Origin: an uncultured Roseicyclus sp.
Lineage (GTDB): Bacteria > Pseudomonadota > Alphaproteobacteria > Rhodobacterales > Rhodobacteraceae
DNA: 64,000 bases
NCBI GenBank assembly: GCA_947491935.1
Contig: CANLLF010000004.1
Location: forward strand, 372,001 to 436,000
Direction of reading: 5' to 3'
Both the position numbers and the translations under genes were made by a program. The notes below the pieces were generated by a model, which saw nothing but the letters and a program-made list of their open reading frames with translations, did no database searches and was not told where the DNA came from. Below are positions 1 to 9,040 of the stretch, in pieces (position 1 is the first letter of the stretch; each line of letters opens with the position of its first letter).

Positions 1-557
1 CGTATTTCGGCCACCCGCTGAAGAATATCGCGCTTCTCGCCGATGGGCGACCGACCCGGGGGGAGGCGGTGATCTCGTCACGCGGATTGGAGGGCGGCGG
101 GATCTATGCGGTCTCGGGCGCGGTTCGGGATGGCGCGGATTTGGCCATCGATCTGATGCCGGATCGCGACAAGACCGCCCTGACCAAACGACTGAAAAAG
201 CGGCCAACGAAGCAGACGCTGACCAAGGCGCTCACCAACCTGGGCCTTGACCCGGCCAGGCGCGCCCTTTTGCAGGAATTCGCACGGCCCCTGCCCGATG
301 ATCCGACCGCCTTGGCCGCCCTGATCAAGCATCTGCCCGTTGCCCATGAAGGCCCGCGCCCGATGGACGAAGCGATATCGACCGCCGGTGGCGTCGGCCG
401 CGCGGCTCTGAGCCCCGGCCTGATGCTCAAGGCGCTGCCCGGTGTTTTCGTGGCCGGTGAAATGCTGGATTGGGAGGCGCCCACCGGCGGCTACCTGATC
501 ACCGCGTGTCTTGCGACGGGCAAATGGGCGGGCGAACACGCTGCGCGGTATTCCTGA
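1..557 (+). CDS. TIGR03862/BaiN-type FAD flavoprotein, C-terminal part
   Basis: The reading frame is open from base 3 and its 5' end lies outside the window, so only about the last 184 residues are present. The protein looks like the C-terminal half of the TIGR03862/BaiN (HI0933-like) flavoprotein family, probably a cytosolic NAD(P)H-dependent oxidoreductase of unknown substrate. Visible family features are a GGIYAVSG segment, a Lys/Arg-rich middle, a TAGGV turn and the C-terminal FAD-contacting stretch VFVAGEMLDWEAPTGGYL. The gene converges on the glutathione transferase gene with 29 bases between the stop codons. The family is a good match, but the cellular substrate cannot be told. Confidence 0.8.
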   Translation, partial: YFGHPLKNIALLADGRPTRGEAVISSRGLEGGGIYAVSGAVRDGADLAIDLMPDRDKTALTKRLKKRPTKQTLTKALTNLGLDPARRALLQEFARPLPDDPTALAALIKHLPVAHEGPRPMDEAISTAGGVGRAALSPGLMLKALPGVFVAGEMLDWEAPTGGYLITACLATGKWAGEHAARYS

Positions 558-586
558 CCCATTCGCAGGTGGCTGGGTTTGCCGCG

Positions 587-1189
587 TCAGGCCCCACGCG
601 CTACGGCGGCCTTGAAGGCAGGCCGCGCCTTCATCATCGCGTCGTGGGCCAGGAGGCGTTCATTCGTGACCTCGAACTTCGCGTTCCGGGCCCACCCCAC
701 GCAATGGGACAAAAGGATATCGGCCAGCGACATCGCTTCACCCGCCACAAACGGGCCATCGGGTGCCATGCGCGCGGCGATGGCGTCCTGGTTCCGGGCA
801 AATTCCCAGCGCAGGCTGTCCTTCACGGCGGGCACCCGGTGGTCTTCGGGCAGGATGAAGGAATGGCGCGCCGCTGCCCAGAGGATCGCGTCGATCTCAT
901 CATTTACGGCTTGCACGAAGGCATCCTGATGCGCGCGGGCCAATGTGCCGGGCGTGGCCGTCAACGCGCCATGCTTGTCGGCCAGATAGGTCATGATCGC
1001 GACCGAATCCGGGATAGGATCGCCATCCACCACCAGAACTGGGACCTTGCCCGTCGGGTTCATCGCACGCACCTCGTCGGACCGGGGGCTCGCGGCGACG
1101 AGCTCGAAGTCCTGCCGCAATTCCTCCAGCATCCAGATCACCCGCATCGCGCGGCTGCGCAGGCCGCCGAAGACCACGTATTTGCTCAT
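587..1189 (-). CDS. Glutathione S-transferase family protein
   Basis: The 200-residue protein has the two-domain layout of cytosolic glutathione transferases. The N-terminal thioredoxin-like half (about 1-80) contains the glutathione-site turn GKVPVL and a DSVAIMTYLA segment. The helical C-terminal half contains the N-capping segment of the family (AGEAMSLADILL). The start at 1189 gives a normal family length and overlaps the holA stop by 4 bases (ATGA), which suggests translational coupling. It is the last gene of the leuS-lptE-holA operon. An in-frame extension upstream runs inside holA and is not family-like. The substrate is unknown. Confidence 0.85.
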   Translation of the reverse strand: MSKYVVFGGLRSRAMRVIWMLEELRQDFELVAASPRSDEVRAMNPTGKVPVLVVDGDPIPDSVAIMTYLADKHGALTATPGTLARAHQDAFVQAVNDEIDAILWAAARHSFILPEDHRVPAVKDSLRWEFARNQDAIAARMAPDGPFVAGEAMSLADILLSHCVGWARNAKFEVTNERLLAHDAMMKARPAFKAAVARGA

Positions 1190-2220
1190 CGTCTTGCCCC
1201 TCTGCCCGGCAGCATCGCCAACCGGATCAATGTGCGTTCCATCACAGCCATCTGCGGGGCCGCCCCGCCCGACCGCAGCGTCAGATCGGTGTCCACAAGC
1301 ATGGAAAGCGCGGTTTCCAGCGCGTCGCGGCCCCAGCGCCCGGCCTGCCGTGCCATGCGGTCCCGGCGCGGTCCGAAAACGGGCGGGCGCATCGCCTGTA
1401 AACCGGCCGCCGCCCCGTTCGGGTGGCTTGCCGCCATGTGCAGCGCGCGGAAATGGCGGAGGGCCGAGATGCAAAGCGTCACCGGGGCGACGCCCTGTTG
1501 CGACAGGCGTATCAGGATCGGGCCAATAGCGCCGGTCTCGGCTTCTGCGGTGGCGTGAAGGATATCGTCGAGCTCCGCGTCGCGGGTCAGGGGTGCCGTG
1601 GCTTCGATATCCGCAGGGCTGACGGGCGTGGCGTCGCCGCGCTTATAGAGCCCGAGCTTCTCGATGGTCTGGCGGAGATCGCCCGGCCCCAACGATCGCG
1701 CCAATGCTTCGAGGTCACCCATGGCGTTGGGGTCCGTTGCGGTGATGCCCGCCTCCTTGAGCCAGTCTTCGATCTCGGCCCGGCCGGGCGGATCGTCGTA
1801 GATCGCCGCCGCATAGGCCAGCTTCGATCCCTCAAACACCTTGCGCAGGGCGGATTTGGCAGTCAGCCGCCCGGCGGTGGCGATGATCTGCGCGTCGCCT
1901 GCGGCCCAATCGGCAAAGGCCGCCGCAAAGACCTTGGACAGCCCATCGGTTGCCCCATCCACCAGCACGGCGCGGGGCCCCGGAAAGAACCCCACCGCCT
2001 TCACCGCATCCAGAAGGATCGCCGGATCGGATCTGAGCTCCGCCCCGGTCACCCGCGTCAGGCGCATCTCTTCTTCGGCGCTCTCGCCCAAGAGCGCGGC
2101 CATCAGGTCCTGCCGCTTCAACGCGACGCGCATGGTGTCGTCGCCGAAGATCAGGCACCCTGCGACACTGGTATCGGGGCGTTTGAAATAGGCGTTGGCG
2201 TCGCGGGTCGAAAGCTTCAT
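1186..2220 (-). CDS. holA: DNA polymerase III subunit delta
   Basis: At 344 residues this is the normal size for the delta subunit, which opens the beta clamp as part of the clamp loader during replication. The N-terminal part has the degenerate AAA+ fold seen in HolA (CLIFGDDTMRV near residue 22, VLVDGATD near 85), followed by the helical collar domain. Its start overlaps the lptE stop by 4 bases and its stop overlaps the next gene by 4 bases. The order leuS-lptE-holA is widespread in alphaproteobacteria and supports the call. The sequence is divergent, as is usual for HolA. Confidence 0.9.
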   Translation of the reverse strand: MKLSTRDANAYFKRPDTSVAGCLIFGDDTMRVALKRQDLMAALLGESAEEEMRLTRVTGAELRSDPAILLDAVKAVGFFPGPRAVLVDGATDGLSKVFAAAFADWAAGDAQIIATAGRLTAKSALRKVFEGSKLAYAAAIYDDPPGRAEIEDWLKEAGITATDPNAMGDLEALARSLGPGDLRQTIEKLGLYKRGDATPVSPADIEATAPLTRDAELDDILHATAEAETGAIGPILIRLSQQGVAPVTLCISALRHFRALHMAASHPNGAAAGLQAMRPPVFGPRRDRMARQAGRWGRDALETALSMLVDTDLTLRSGGAAPQMAVMERTLIRLAMLPGRGARR

Positions 2221-2702
2221 GACCAGCCGGGGGCACCCGCGATCAGCCGGCTGACCAATTGATCGGCCAGCACCACGGCCAAACGGTCTTCCGCATCGCG
2301 GCGGGCCGATGCCGTGGCAACGGGCGACGCAGTGGTGGCATAGGCGGTGAAGCTGGAGACGTCGCCAGTCTCCACCACCCGGCCCGTCGCGGCCTCGGTC
2401 ACGGTGAAGGCCAGGCTCCCGACCACGTTGATCCGGTCGACATTCTCTGCCCCGTCAATTGCGATGTTCCGTTGCGATGTGTCGAGGGCGTAGGACAGGT
2501 CATAGACCGCACCGATACCGAGCCGGTCTTCCAGGCGGGCGACCAATTCGAATTCCAGGCGCGTATCGGGGGCCGCCACCCGGATCTGGTTGCGGATCAC
2601 ACGCCCAGACCCGCCCGGGCCATAGACCGGCGTGAAATTGCACGCCCCCAGCGGCAGGGCGGCGAGGGTGGCGATCAGGGTTCTGCGATTAAACGACGAC
2701 AT
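2217..2702 (-). CDS. lptE: LPS assembly lipoprotein LptE
   Basis: This 161-residue lipoprotein begins with basic residues, a short hydrophobic stretch and a lipobox LGAC with the lipidated cysteine near residue 20. LptE plugs the LptD barrel and helps deliver lipopolysaccharide to the outer leaflet. The start of the mature part ([11 protein letters not shown]) is typical of the alphaproteobacterial LptE/RlpB family. It overlaps the end of leuS by 14 bases and the start of holA by 4 bases, so the three are probably translated from one message. The call rests on the lipobox, length and conserved gene order. Confidence 0.88.
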   Translation of the reverse strand: MSSFNRRTLIATLAALPLGACNFTPVYGPGGSGRVIRNQIRVAAPDTRLEFELVARLEDRLGIGAVYDLSYALDTSQRNIAIDGAENVDRINVVGSLAFTVTEAATGRVVETGDVSSFTAYATTASPVATASARRDAEDRLAVVLADQLVSRLIAGAPGWS

Positions 2703-5262
2703 TCACGATCCGGCCGGGCACAACGATGAGTTTCTTCGGCGCATTCCCGGCAAGCGCCTTCACCACAGCGTCGTCTGCAAGCGCGATCTTTTCAACCTCT
2801 TCCTTGCTCGCCTCCTTGGCGACGACGATTTCGGACTTGCGCTTGCCGTTGATCTGGATCGGCATGGTGATTGTATCCTCCACCAGCATCGCCTCATCCG
2901 CCACCGGCCAGGGGGCGTTGGCAATCAGGCCCTCTCCGCCCTGATGGGCCCACATATCTTCGGCCAGATGCGGCGTCATCGGGGCCATCAACTGCGCCAG
3001 CACCATGACGGCCTCACGCTGCGTTGCATAGGAGGCGTTGGACTTTTGCACCGTGTTGGTGAAGGCATAAAGCTTTGCGATGGCGGCGTTGAAGCCAAAG
3101 CTCTCGACCCCGTTGGTGACATCGAAGATCGTCTTGTGCATCGCGCGCAGCAAATCTTCGTCGCCCTCCCCGGCGGCGTTGCGGTCCATCTCGCCGATCC
3201 GATCACAGAGCGACCAGACGCGGCCCAGATGCTTGTATGCGGCCTCGGCGCCGGAGGCCGTCCACTCCACGTCGCGCTCGGGCGGCGAATCGGACAGGAC
3301 GAACCAACGGGCTGTATCGGCGCCGTATCGCTCGATGATGGCAATCGGGTCGACGACGTTGTTCTTGGATTTCGACATCTTGGCCGAAGGGATGATCTCT
3401 ACCTGCGTGCCGTCCGCCAGGAAGCCTCTACCGTCGCGCAGCTCCACCGTCTCGGGGTAGTGATAGACCGGGCGGCCATTGTTGTCGGTGGTTTTGTATA
3501 TGGCATGGGTTACCATGCCCTGCGTGAACAGCGCGTCGAACGGCTCGATGGCTTTGGCGGGCAGGTGGCCAGTGATGTGCATCGCGCGGGCGAAGAAGCG
3601 GGAATAGAGCAGGTGCAGGATCGCGTGCTCGATCCCGCCGATATATTGATCTACGTTCATCCAGTATTCGGCTTCGGCCTTGGACGTCGGCGTCTCCGCG
3701 TGCGGCGCCGTGAAGCGGGCGAAATACCAGCTGGAATCGACGAACGTGTCCATAGTGTCCGTCTCGCGCTTGGCGGGTTTGCCACAGGCAGGGCAGGGCA
3801 CGTCGCGCCAGGTCGGATGCCGGTCCAGCGGGTTGCCGGGGATGTCGAACGTGACGTCGTAGGGCAGTTCGACCGGCAGGTTTTCCTTCTTCTCCGGCAC
3901 CACACCACAGGCATCGCAATGGACCACCGGGATCGGGCACCCCCAGTAGCGCTGCCGGGACAAACCCCAATCGCGCAGGCGGAACTTCGTGACACCTTGG
4001 CCCACGCCCTGCGCCTCGCAAAACGCGATGGCCGCATCGATGGCGTCCGATCCGGTCTGAACCTCGTCGCCCGCAAAACCCGCCACGTAGCGCACGGGAT
4101 CCGGCTTGGCTGGGACAAAGGCCTCGCCCCCATCCTCGGGGCGCGTGAAACCCTCCTCACCTGCTTCCGGCACATAGGTTGAAATCACCGGCAGGTCGTA
4201 TTTGCGGGCGAATTCCAGGTCGCGCGCATCATGGGCGGGGCAACCGAAGATCGCGCCGGTGCCGTACTCCATCAAGATGAAATTGGCGATGTAGACGGGC
4301 AGTTGCGCTGCGGTGTCGAACGGATGGCGCACTTTCAGGCCGGTGTCGAAGCCCATCTTTTCGGCCTTTTCCAGGGCCTCAGCGGTGGTGCCGCCCTTGC
4401 GGCACTCGGCACAGAACGCGGCTACGGCTTCATCCTTCGCTTCCAACTCCTTGGCCAGCGGATGATCAGGCGAAATCCCGACGAAGCTTGCGCCCAACAG
4501 GGTGTCAGGGCGAGTCGTATAAACTTCGACCCGATCATGGCCGCCCACGGCGTCCACCAGACCGAACGCAAATTGCAGCCCGCGTGATTTGCCGATCCAG
4601 TTCGCCTGCATCAGCTTCACCTTGGCGGGCCAGTCATCGAGGCTGTCCAGCGCCTCCAGCAGCTCATCGGAATAATCGGAGATCTTGAAGAACCACTGCG
4701 TCAGTTCCTTGCGCTCCACCTCCGCGCCGGACCGCCAGCCTTTGCCGTCCTCCACCTGCTCATTGGCGAGAACCGTCATATCGACCGGATCCCAGTTCAC
4801 CACGGCATTCTTGCGGTCGATCAGACCGGCCCCCATCATGTCGATGAACAGCGCCTGCTGCTGGCCGTAATACTCGGGATCGCAGGTGGCGAGGTCACGA
4901 GACCAGTCGATGCTGAACCCCAGCGGACGCATCTGGTCGCGCATGTCGTCCATGTTCTTGTAGGTCCAGTCCTTGGGGTGAATACCCCGATCCATGGCGG
5001 CGTTTTCTGCCGCCAGACCAAACGCATCGAACCCCATCGGGTGCAGCACGTTATGCCCGGTCGCCAGCTTGTAGCGCGCGATCACGTCACCCATCGTGTA
5101 GTTGCGTACATGCCCGATATGGATGCGACCCGAGGGGTAGGGGAACATCTCCAGCACGTAATATTTCGGCTTGTCGCCCTCCATCGTGGCAAGAAACGTC
5201 CCGGCCTCATCCCAGGCTTTCTGCCATTTTGGCTCAATCGTGGATGGGTCGTAGCGGGACAT
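2689..5262 (-). CDS. leuS: Leucyl-tRNA synthetase
   Basis: This 857-residue class I aminoacyl-tRNA synthetase charges tRNA-Leu in the cytosol. Visible landmarks are the HIGH-type motif in [13 protein letters not shown] near residue 45, a zinc-type insert, a long CP1 editing domain with the threonine-rich TTRPDT segment, the KMSKS signature in [10 protein letters not shown] near residue 625, and an anticodon-binding C-terminus ending in the beta-rich [12 protein letters not shown] tail. Length is normal. It lies downstream of the DUF3576 lipoprotein gene, from which a GC-rich hairpin separates it, and overlaps lptE. Confidence 0.98.
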   Translation of the reverse strand: MSRYDPSTIEPKWQKAWDEAGTFLATMEGDKPKYYVLEMFPYPSGRIHIGHVRNYTMGDVIARYKLATGHNVLHPMGFDAFGLAAENAAMDRGIHPKDWTYKNMDDMRDQMRPLGFSIDWSRDLATCDPEYYGQQQALFIDMMGAGLIDRKNAVVNWDPVDMTVLANEQVEDGKGWRSGAEVERKELTQWFFKISDYSDELLEALDSLDDWPAKVKLMQANWIGKSRGLQFAFGLVDAVGGHDRVEVYTTRPDTLLGASFVGISPDHPLAKELEAKDEAVAAFCAECRKGGTTAEALEKAEKMGFDTGLKVRHPFDTAAQLPVYIANFILMEYGTGAIFGCPAHDARDLEFARKYDLPVISTYVPEAGEEGFTRPEDGGEAFVPAKPDPVRYVAGFAGDEVQTGSDAIDAAIAFCEAQGVGQGVTKFRLRDWGLSRQRYWGCPIPVVHCDACGVVPEKKENLPVELPYDVTFDIPGNPLDRHPTWRDVPCPACGKPAKRETDTMDTFVDSSWYFARFTAPHAETPTSKAEAEYWMNVDQYIGGIEHAILHLLYSRFFARAMHITGHLPAKAIEPFDALFTQGMVTHAIYKTTDNNGRPVYHYPETVELRDGRGFLADGTQVEIIPSAKMSKSKNNVVDPIAIIERYGADTARWFVLSDSPPERDVEWTASGAEAAYKHLGRVWSLCDRIGEMDRNAAGEGDEDLLRAMHKTIFDVTNGVESFGFNAAIAKLYAFTNTVQKSNASYATQREAVMVLAQLMAPMTPHLAEDMWAHQGGEGLIANAPWPVADEAMLVEDTITMPIQINGKRKSEIVVAKEASKEEVEKIALADDAVVKALAGNAPKKLIVVPGRIVNVVV

Positions 5263-5293
5263 CTGTTCGTTCCTTGAGGAGAAGACATGAAAA

Positions 5294-5314
5294 CGCCGGG
5301 CGCAGGGCCCGGCG
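5294..5314 (-). terminator. GC-rich hairpin between DUF3576 gene and leuS
   Basis: A perfect 7-base stem (CGCCGGG paired with CCCGGCG) with a 7-base loop lies in the 81-base gap between the DUF3576 stop and the leuS start. On the minus strand it is followed by only four T residues. It could be a weak or partial terminator that lowers leuS transcription, or an mRNA-processing hairpin. There is no long U tract, so strong termination is not expected. Confidence 0.45.
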
Positions 5315-5343
5315 ATGTGTTTAGAAACCTCTAGCGCACGGGT

Positions 5344-5835
5344 CTAGAGGCGACCATCGGCAACCCGGAGCTGACGCGCCCGCGTCAGGATGGCATCTTC
5401 GACCTGACGCGCGGTCTCGCGGCTGACGGCGGTGCCATTGCGGCCCTGCAAGGCAACACGAAGGCTGCGTGCCTCCAGCGCGGGGTCGGTCACGTAGACG
5501 GTGGCGCGATAGGCGCGGCTGCCACCCGGCGGCGTCGCATAGCCGAATGCCATGATACCGGTAAACGGATCAGCGGCCTCCAGCGGCATGAAATCGAGGA
5601 TCTCCAGCGAGGCGCGCCACAGATACCGGTTCACCTCAACCGTAACGGAGGGGTCGTCGTTGTTGCCGAACAGATCCCAGATCGACTCGCGGTCGGGGTC
5701 TCGCACCAGGCCTTGATCAATCAGGCGCTGGTTCTGTGCCTCGGTGTCGTTGGCAAAGTTTCTGGTGCCGTTGCATGCCACAAGGGCTCCGCTCAGCAGA
5801 ACCATACACACGAGGGTTGTGGCGCGTCTCAACAT
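5344..5835 (-). CDS. DUF3576 family lipoprotein
   Basis: The 163-residue product carries a signal peptide with the lipobox LVAC near residue 21, so it should be an envelope lipoprotein. The mature part matches the alphaproteobacterial DUF3576 family, with IWDLFG and NRYLWRASLEILDFMPL segments and a C-terminal region predicted to be mixed alpha/beta. No function is established for the family. I chose the ATG at 5835 because an AGGG element sits about 8 bases upstream; an in-frame TTG at 5853 is possible but less likely. It sits upstream of leuS, an arrangement common in this order. Confidence 0.85.
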   Translation of the reverse strand: MLRRATTLVCMVLLSGALVACNGTRNFANDTEAQNQRLIDQGLVRDPDRESIWDLFGNNDDPSVTVEVNRYLWRASLEILDFMPLEAADPFTGIMAFGYATPPGGSRAYRATVYVTDPALEARSLRVALQGRNGTAVSRETARQVEDAILTRARQLRVADGRL

Positions 5836-6592
5836 GTTAGTTACCCTGCTCAAATTGCCCGGCCACGTTTACAGAAGCGCCCCCGCACCGGCAAGGGGCG
5901 CTGTCGCGTGCCAGAGAATGCCTGACATCGTCATATCAGTGCCCGTGCCGCATGTGCCCGACTGCACCGGATTGCGCGCCGGACCCGCCGACATCATACA
6001 CGTGTCGGCGAGCGCCCGTGCGGCAATGACGGGCGGCGGGAACGTAAGGCTCGATTTTCCTAGGAACGCCGGTCGGCGTGCCGGGGTTGCGCAGGTCGAC
6101 CCATGGCCTAGGCACTCCACCCGACTCGAGGGATCACGCCGCAAACCGCCCGATGCCCGCGTTCATCTTGCCGCCAGTGCAGGGCATACGTCCGGGTGGA
6201 CGCTGGTCGGCACCAGCAGGTTTCAACGAATGCGTTCAGGCCAACGGTGAAGGGCTCACATCGGAACGGATGTTAGACGTGTCGTTGGATGCCCGACGGC
6301 GGCCGATTCTGTGCCAGACGATTCGATGTCGGTGTTGCGACGGCATCGGGTAGGCACGGTGCCTCTGAACCGCGAAAAGGATGCGATTTCCCTTGTTCCA
6401 CAGGATTCCTGGGGTATTTGTGGCATGTCGCCCCGCGAAACTGTGGCATGTCTGCACCAGCCTCGGTGCAACCGAACCTTCCCCCCGGCGGCTTCCTTGC
6501 AATCAAAGTGGTGACGGGCGAGAGAAGGTCATACCCAATTCCGATGTTTGGTTTTGGGGTGCACCTTCTAAGTGAACACGAGGGAATAAACC
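5836..6592. other. Long non-coding region upstream of the porin gene
   Basis: About 750 bases lie between the divergent DUF3576 and porin genes. Short open frames occur on both strands, but none has a family-like sequence, good start region or plausible codon pattern. The region contains a 10-base palindrome TTCCTAGGAA (6057-6066), an 11-base direct repeat (6419-6452) and a small hairpin GCACC/GGTGC near 6453. It probably holds the promoters of both genes and a long porin leader. A small RNA cannot be excluded from sequence alone. Confidence 0.6.
6419..6452 (+). promoter_or_regulatory. 11-base direct repeat upstream of porin
   Basis: TGTGGCATGTC occurs at 6419-6429 and again at 6442-6452. 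The copies start 23 bases apart, close to two turns of the helix, and lie about 140 bases before the porin start. Repeated half-sites spaced like this are typical of binding sites for a response regulator such as an OmpR-type protein. The binding protein is not identified. Confidence 0.4.
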
Positions 6593-7687
6593 ATGAAAAA
6601 GGTTCTCTTCGCCACGACCGCGCTTGTCGCGACCGCCGGCGTAGCATCGGCCGACGTTGCCATCACTGGCTCGGCTGAAATGGGTGTTGTCGGCGGGTCC
6701 GGCAGCACTATCACGCAATTCCACCAGGATATCGACGTCACCTTCACCATGTCCGGTGAAACAGACGGCGGCATCACCTTTGGTGCAGCTGTTGATCTGG
6801 ACGAAAGCACGATTGCTGACTCCGACGATGACGATGGCGCCGCAACTCCGACGAACATCAATGGCGCGTTTGATCCGCGTGATGATGGTGGTGTTTCGAT
6901 CTTCATCTCGGGTGACTTCGGCACTCTGACGATGGGTGACACAGATGGCGGCTTCGATGCCGGCATGCAGGAAGTCAACATCGGTTCGCCGGGTTCGATC
7001 GACGACGCCGAAACCACGCACGCTGGTTACACCGGCAACAATGGCCTCGACGGCCGCGTGTATGACGGTCAGGTTCTGTCCTACAGCTACTCCGTGTCCG
7101 GCTTCACGATCACCGGCTCGGTCGAGATGGACGATGACCGTTCGACTGCTGCACCCTTCGGTGTACCGGCAATTACTGCAGGCGATGGCCTGACGGGTGA
7201 TGCGGTGTACGGCATTGGTGCTAGCTATGCTGGCACGTTCGGTGGCGGTTCTTACACCATCGGCGGTGGCTATCAGGTTTCTGGTGACACGCACGCTGCG
7301 GTTGCCGGCGCTCAGGAGCTTTCGGTTGTTGGTATCTCGGCAACTGTTGCACTCGACAACGGCCTGTCCGGTGGTGTGAACTACTCGCAGTACGACTATG
7401 CCGGTGGCGGCGCATTCGCCGACTTCTCCGGTACGCACACTGCAATCGGCGTGAGCTACACGTTCGACATGATCACCGTTCACGCCAACTACGGGATGTT
7501 CGACTGGGATGCAGCCGCGACTGTGGAAGACTCGTCCGGCTACGGCCTGGCGGCGTCCTACGACCTCGGCGGCGGTCTGACCGCACACCTGGGTTATGGC
7601 AACAGCGAATACGGCGACTTGAACGCCGCCGCTGCAGCCACCGCGGACAGCTCGCAGTGGTCGCTGGGTCTGGCAATGTCCTTCTGA
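6593..7687 (+). CDS. Outer-membrane porin (Rhodobacter-type)
   Basis: This 364-residue protein starts with a clear signal peptide (MKKVLFATTALVATAGVASA, cleaved before ADVAITG). The rest consists of alternating, Gly/Asn/Asp-rich beta strands that end in an aromatic C-terminus (SLGLAMSF), the BAM-complex signal for outer-membrane barrels. It resembles the general-diffusion porins of Rhodobacter, forming trimeric channels for small solutes. A GAGGG ribosome site lies before the start. Third codon positions look less GC-biased than in the neighbours, as is common for a very highly expressed gene. A strong terminator follows, so it is probably transcribed alone. Confidence 0.93.
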   Translation: MKKVLFATTALVATAGVASADVAITGSAEMGVVGGSGSTITQFHQDIDVTFTMSGETDGGITFGAAVDLDESTIADSDDDDGAATPTNINGAFDPRDDGGVSIFISGDFGTLTMGDTDGGFDAGMQEVNIGSPGSIDDAETTHAGYTGNNGLDGRVYDGQVLSYSYSVSGFTITGSVEMDDDRSTAAPFGVPAITAGDGLTGDAVYGIGASYAGTFGGGSYTIGGGYQVSGDTHAAVAGAQELSVVGISATVALDNGLSGGVNYSQYDYAGGGAFADFSGTHTAIGVSYTFDMITVHANYGMFDWDAAATVEDSSGYGLAASYDLGGGLTAHLGYGNSEYGDLNAAAAATADSSQWSLGLAMSF

Positions 7688-7710
7688 TCCTCACGGATTA
7701 TCGGATACGG

Positions 7711-7743
7711 AAAGAGCGGGCCTTGCGCCCGCTCTTTTCTTTT
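7711..7743 (+). terminator. Rho-independent terminator of the porin gene
   Basis: An 11-base perfect stem (7711-7721 with 7727-7737) and a 5-base loop are followed by a T-rich tract. The position is 23 bases after the porin stop. This is one of the clearest intrinsic terminators in the window. Confidence 0.9.
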
Positions 7744-7757
7744 GGCCTAACAGCTTC

Positions 7758-8411
7758 ATGTCCCTGTCCGAGATCACCGCCCGTATCACCGCCACCGCGC
7801 AGGCCAAGGGCCGCGATCCGGCGGATATCACCCTGATCGCCGTGTCCAAGGTACAGCCTGCCGAAAGGGTTGAGGCCGTGCTGCAGGACGGCCACCGCAT
7901 CTTTGGGGAGAATCGGGTGCAGGAGGCGCAGGGGCGCTGGCCCGAGTTCCAGTCCCGCTTCGACGGCATCGACCTCCATCTGATCGGCCCGCTCCAAACC
8001 AACAAGGCCCGTCAGGCCGTGGAGATTTTCAGCGCCATCCACACGCTTGACCGCCCCAAACTCGCGAAACGCTTCGCCGACCTCGCACAGGAACGCGGCA
8101 CAAGCCCCGACCTGTTCATTCAGATCAATACCGGGGAAGAGCCGCAGAAGGCCGGATGCCTCCCCGCCGATGCCGACGCCTTCATTGCCGAGGCCCGGTC
8201 CATGGATCTGCCGCTCAAAGGCCTGATGTGCATCCCGCCGGTCGAGGAAGAACCCGCGCTCCATTTCGCGCTTCTGGCCAAGATCGCCGCCCGAAACGGC
8301 CTCACGGGCCTCTCCATGGGCATGTCCTCGGATTTCGAAACCGCCATCGGGCAGGGGGCCACGCATATCCGCGTGGGCTCCGCCATCTTCGGCGAACGGG
8401 CCTACGACTAG
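7758..8411 (+). CDS. yggS: YggS/PROSC family PLP-binding protein
   Basis: The 217-residue product is a single TIM-barrel-like pyridoxal-phosphate protein with no expected enzymatic activity; the family buffers PLP and affects amino-acid and vitamin B6 balance. The PLP lysine is K31 in LIAVSKVQP. Other family marks are FGENRVQEA, HLIGPLQTNK, IQINTGEEPQKAG, GLMCIPP and the phosphate-binding GLSMGMSSDFETAI and IRVGSAIFGER segments. Length is normal. The gene starts just after the porin terminator and is likely expressed from its own promoter. Confidence 0.95.
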   Translation: MSLSEITARITATAQAKGRDPADITLIAVSKVQPAERVEAVLQDGHRIFGENRVQEAQGRWPEFQSRFDGIDLHLIGPLQTNKARQAVEIFSAIHTLDRPKLAKRFADLAQERGTSPDLFIQINTGEEPQKAGCLPADADAFIAEARSMDLPLKGLMCIPPVEEEPALHFALLAKIAARNGLTGLSMGMSSDFETAIGQGATHIRVGSAIFGERAYD

Positions 8412-8499
8412 CGCGGCCTCCCACAGACCCGGCATCAACCTAACCTGTTGTTAAGGTTAACGGCCCGGCCTGTCATCTTGGCCAAAAACTCTGGGGGGT

Positions 8500-8519
8500 C
8501 AGGGGGGCTAGCCCCCCTG
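8500..8519. repeat. Perfect 20-base intergenic palindrome
   Basis: A G-run and a C-run flank the centre CTAG and form a perfect 10-base inverted repeat between the converging yggS and L,D-transpeptidase genes. It lies 5 bases after the transpeptidase stop on the minus strand and about 90 bases after yggS. There is no T tract. It may act as a two-way RNA 3'-end hairpin or belong to a GC-rich intergenic palindrome family. Confidence 0.6.
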
Positions 8520-8524
8520 CGCGG

Positions 8525-9040
8525 TCACCCTGTCAGGGCCTCCGGCACGATCAACCGCGTCGCATAGGAGATGCGCGGCACGATCCAGCGCAGATGGTCC
8601 GGCCTCACGCCGACACACCCTTCAGTCGATTGCCCGGGCCCGCGCCATCGATGGATGAAAATCGCCGATCCGCGGCCGCGCTCCGCATAGGGCCAATTCC
8701 AGTTCGTCACCAGAACAATGTCATACAGCCGATCACCGCGCGCCAATCGCTCTGCTGACCCGCGATACGGCGCGCGGACCATCAGGTTGTAATCCTCATC
8801 CGTCGCATCGTCCGACCACAAATCACCAGGCCCGATGGGAACAGCCCAATCGCAGGGCCGTGCCAGCCGATCCGCACGATAGAGGCATCCGACAATCCCG
8901 TGCACTCCGACCGGCGTGCCGCCATCCCCCTCGCGCTTGTCCCGCACGATCCCGCCGCGCCCAACCACAAAGGGCAAACGCGCGCCCCAGAATCGCAGCC
9001 CCGATGGCGTCAGGACGATATCCTCGGGTGATGCCCTCAT
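8525..9040 (-). CDS. L,D-transpeptidase (YkuD) family protein
   Basis: The 171-residue protein carries the YkuD catalytic signature: a histidine at residue 130 (FIHRW) and, 12 residues later, the cysteine of STEGCVGV (C142). L,D-transpeptidases form 3-3 peptidoglycan crosslinks or attach proteins to the wall, using the catalytic cysteine. No signal peptide is visible at this start, so export would need another route, or the protein may be cytosolic. Similar short, leaderless YkuD proteins are known in Rhodobacterales. It overlaps the GFA gene by 4 bases. Confidence 0.85.
   Translation of the reverse strand: MRASPEDIVLTPSGLRFWGARLPFVVGRGGIVRDKREGDGGTPVGVHGIVGCLYRADRLARPCDWAVPIGPGDLWSDDATDEDYNLMVRAPYRGSAERLARGDRLYDIVLVTNWNWPYAERGRGSAIFIHRWRGPGQSTEGCVGVRPDHLRWIVPRISYATRLIVPEALTG

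Noticed and set aside
2632-4182. A 516-codon open frame on the plus strand, antisense to leuS
   Set aside because: It lies wholly over leuS, lptE ends and their frames. Its composition (His/Arg/Gly-rich, no family motifs) is typical of the antisense shadow of GC-rich genes.
5869-6144. A 91-codon minus-strand frame in the long gap upstream of the porin
   Set aside because: No family features, no convincing ribosome site and irregular codon use; kept as non-coding.
6273-6678. Several overlapping short frames on both strands just before the porin
   Set aside because: They overlap each other and the porin signal peptide. None resembles a protein family.
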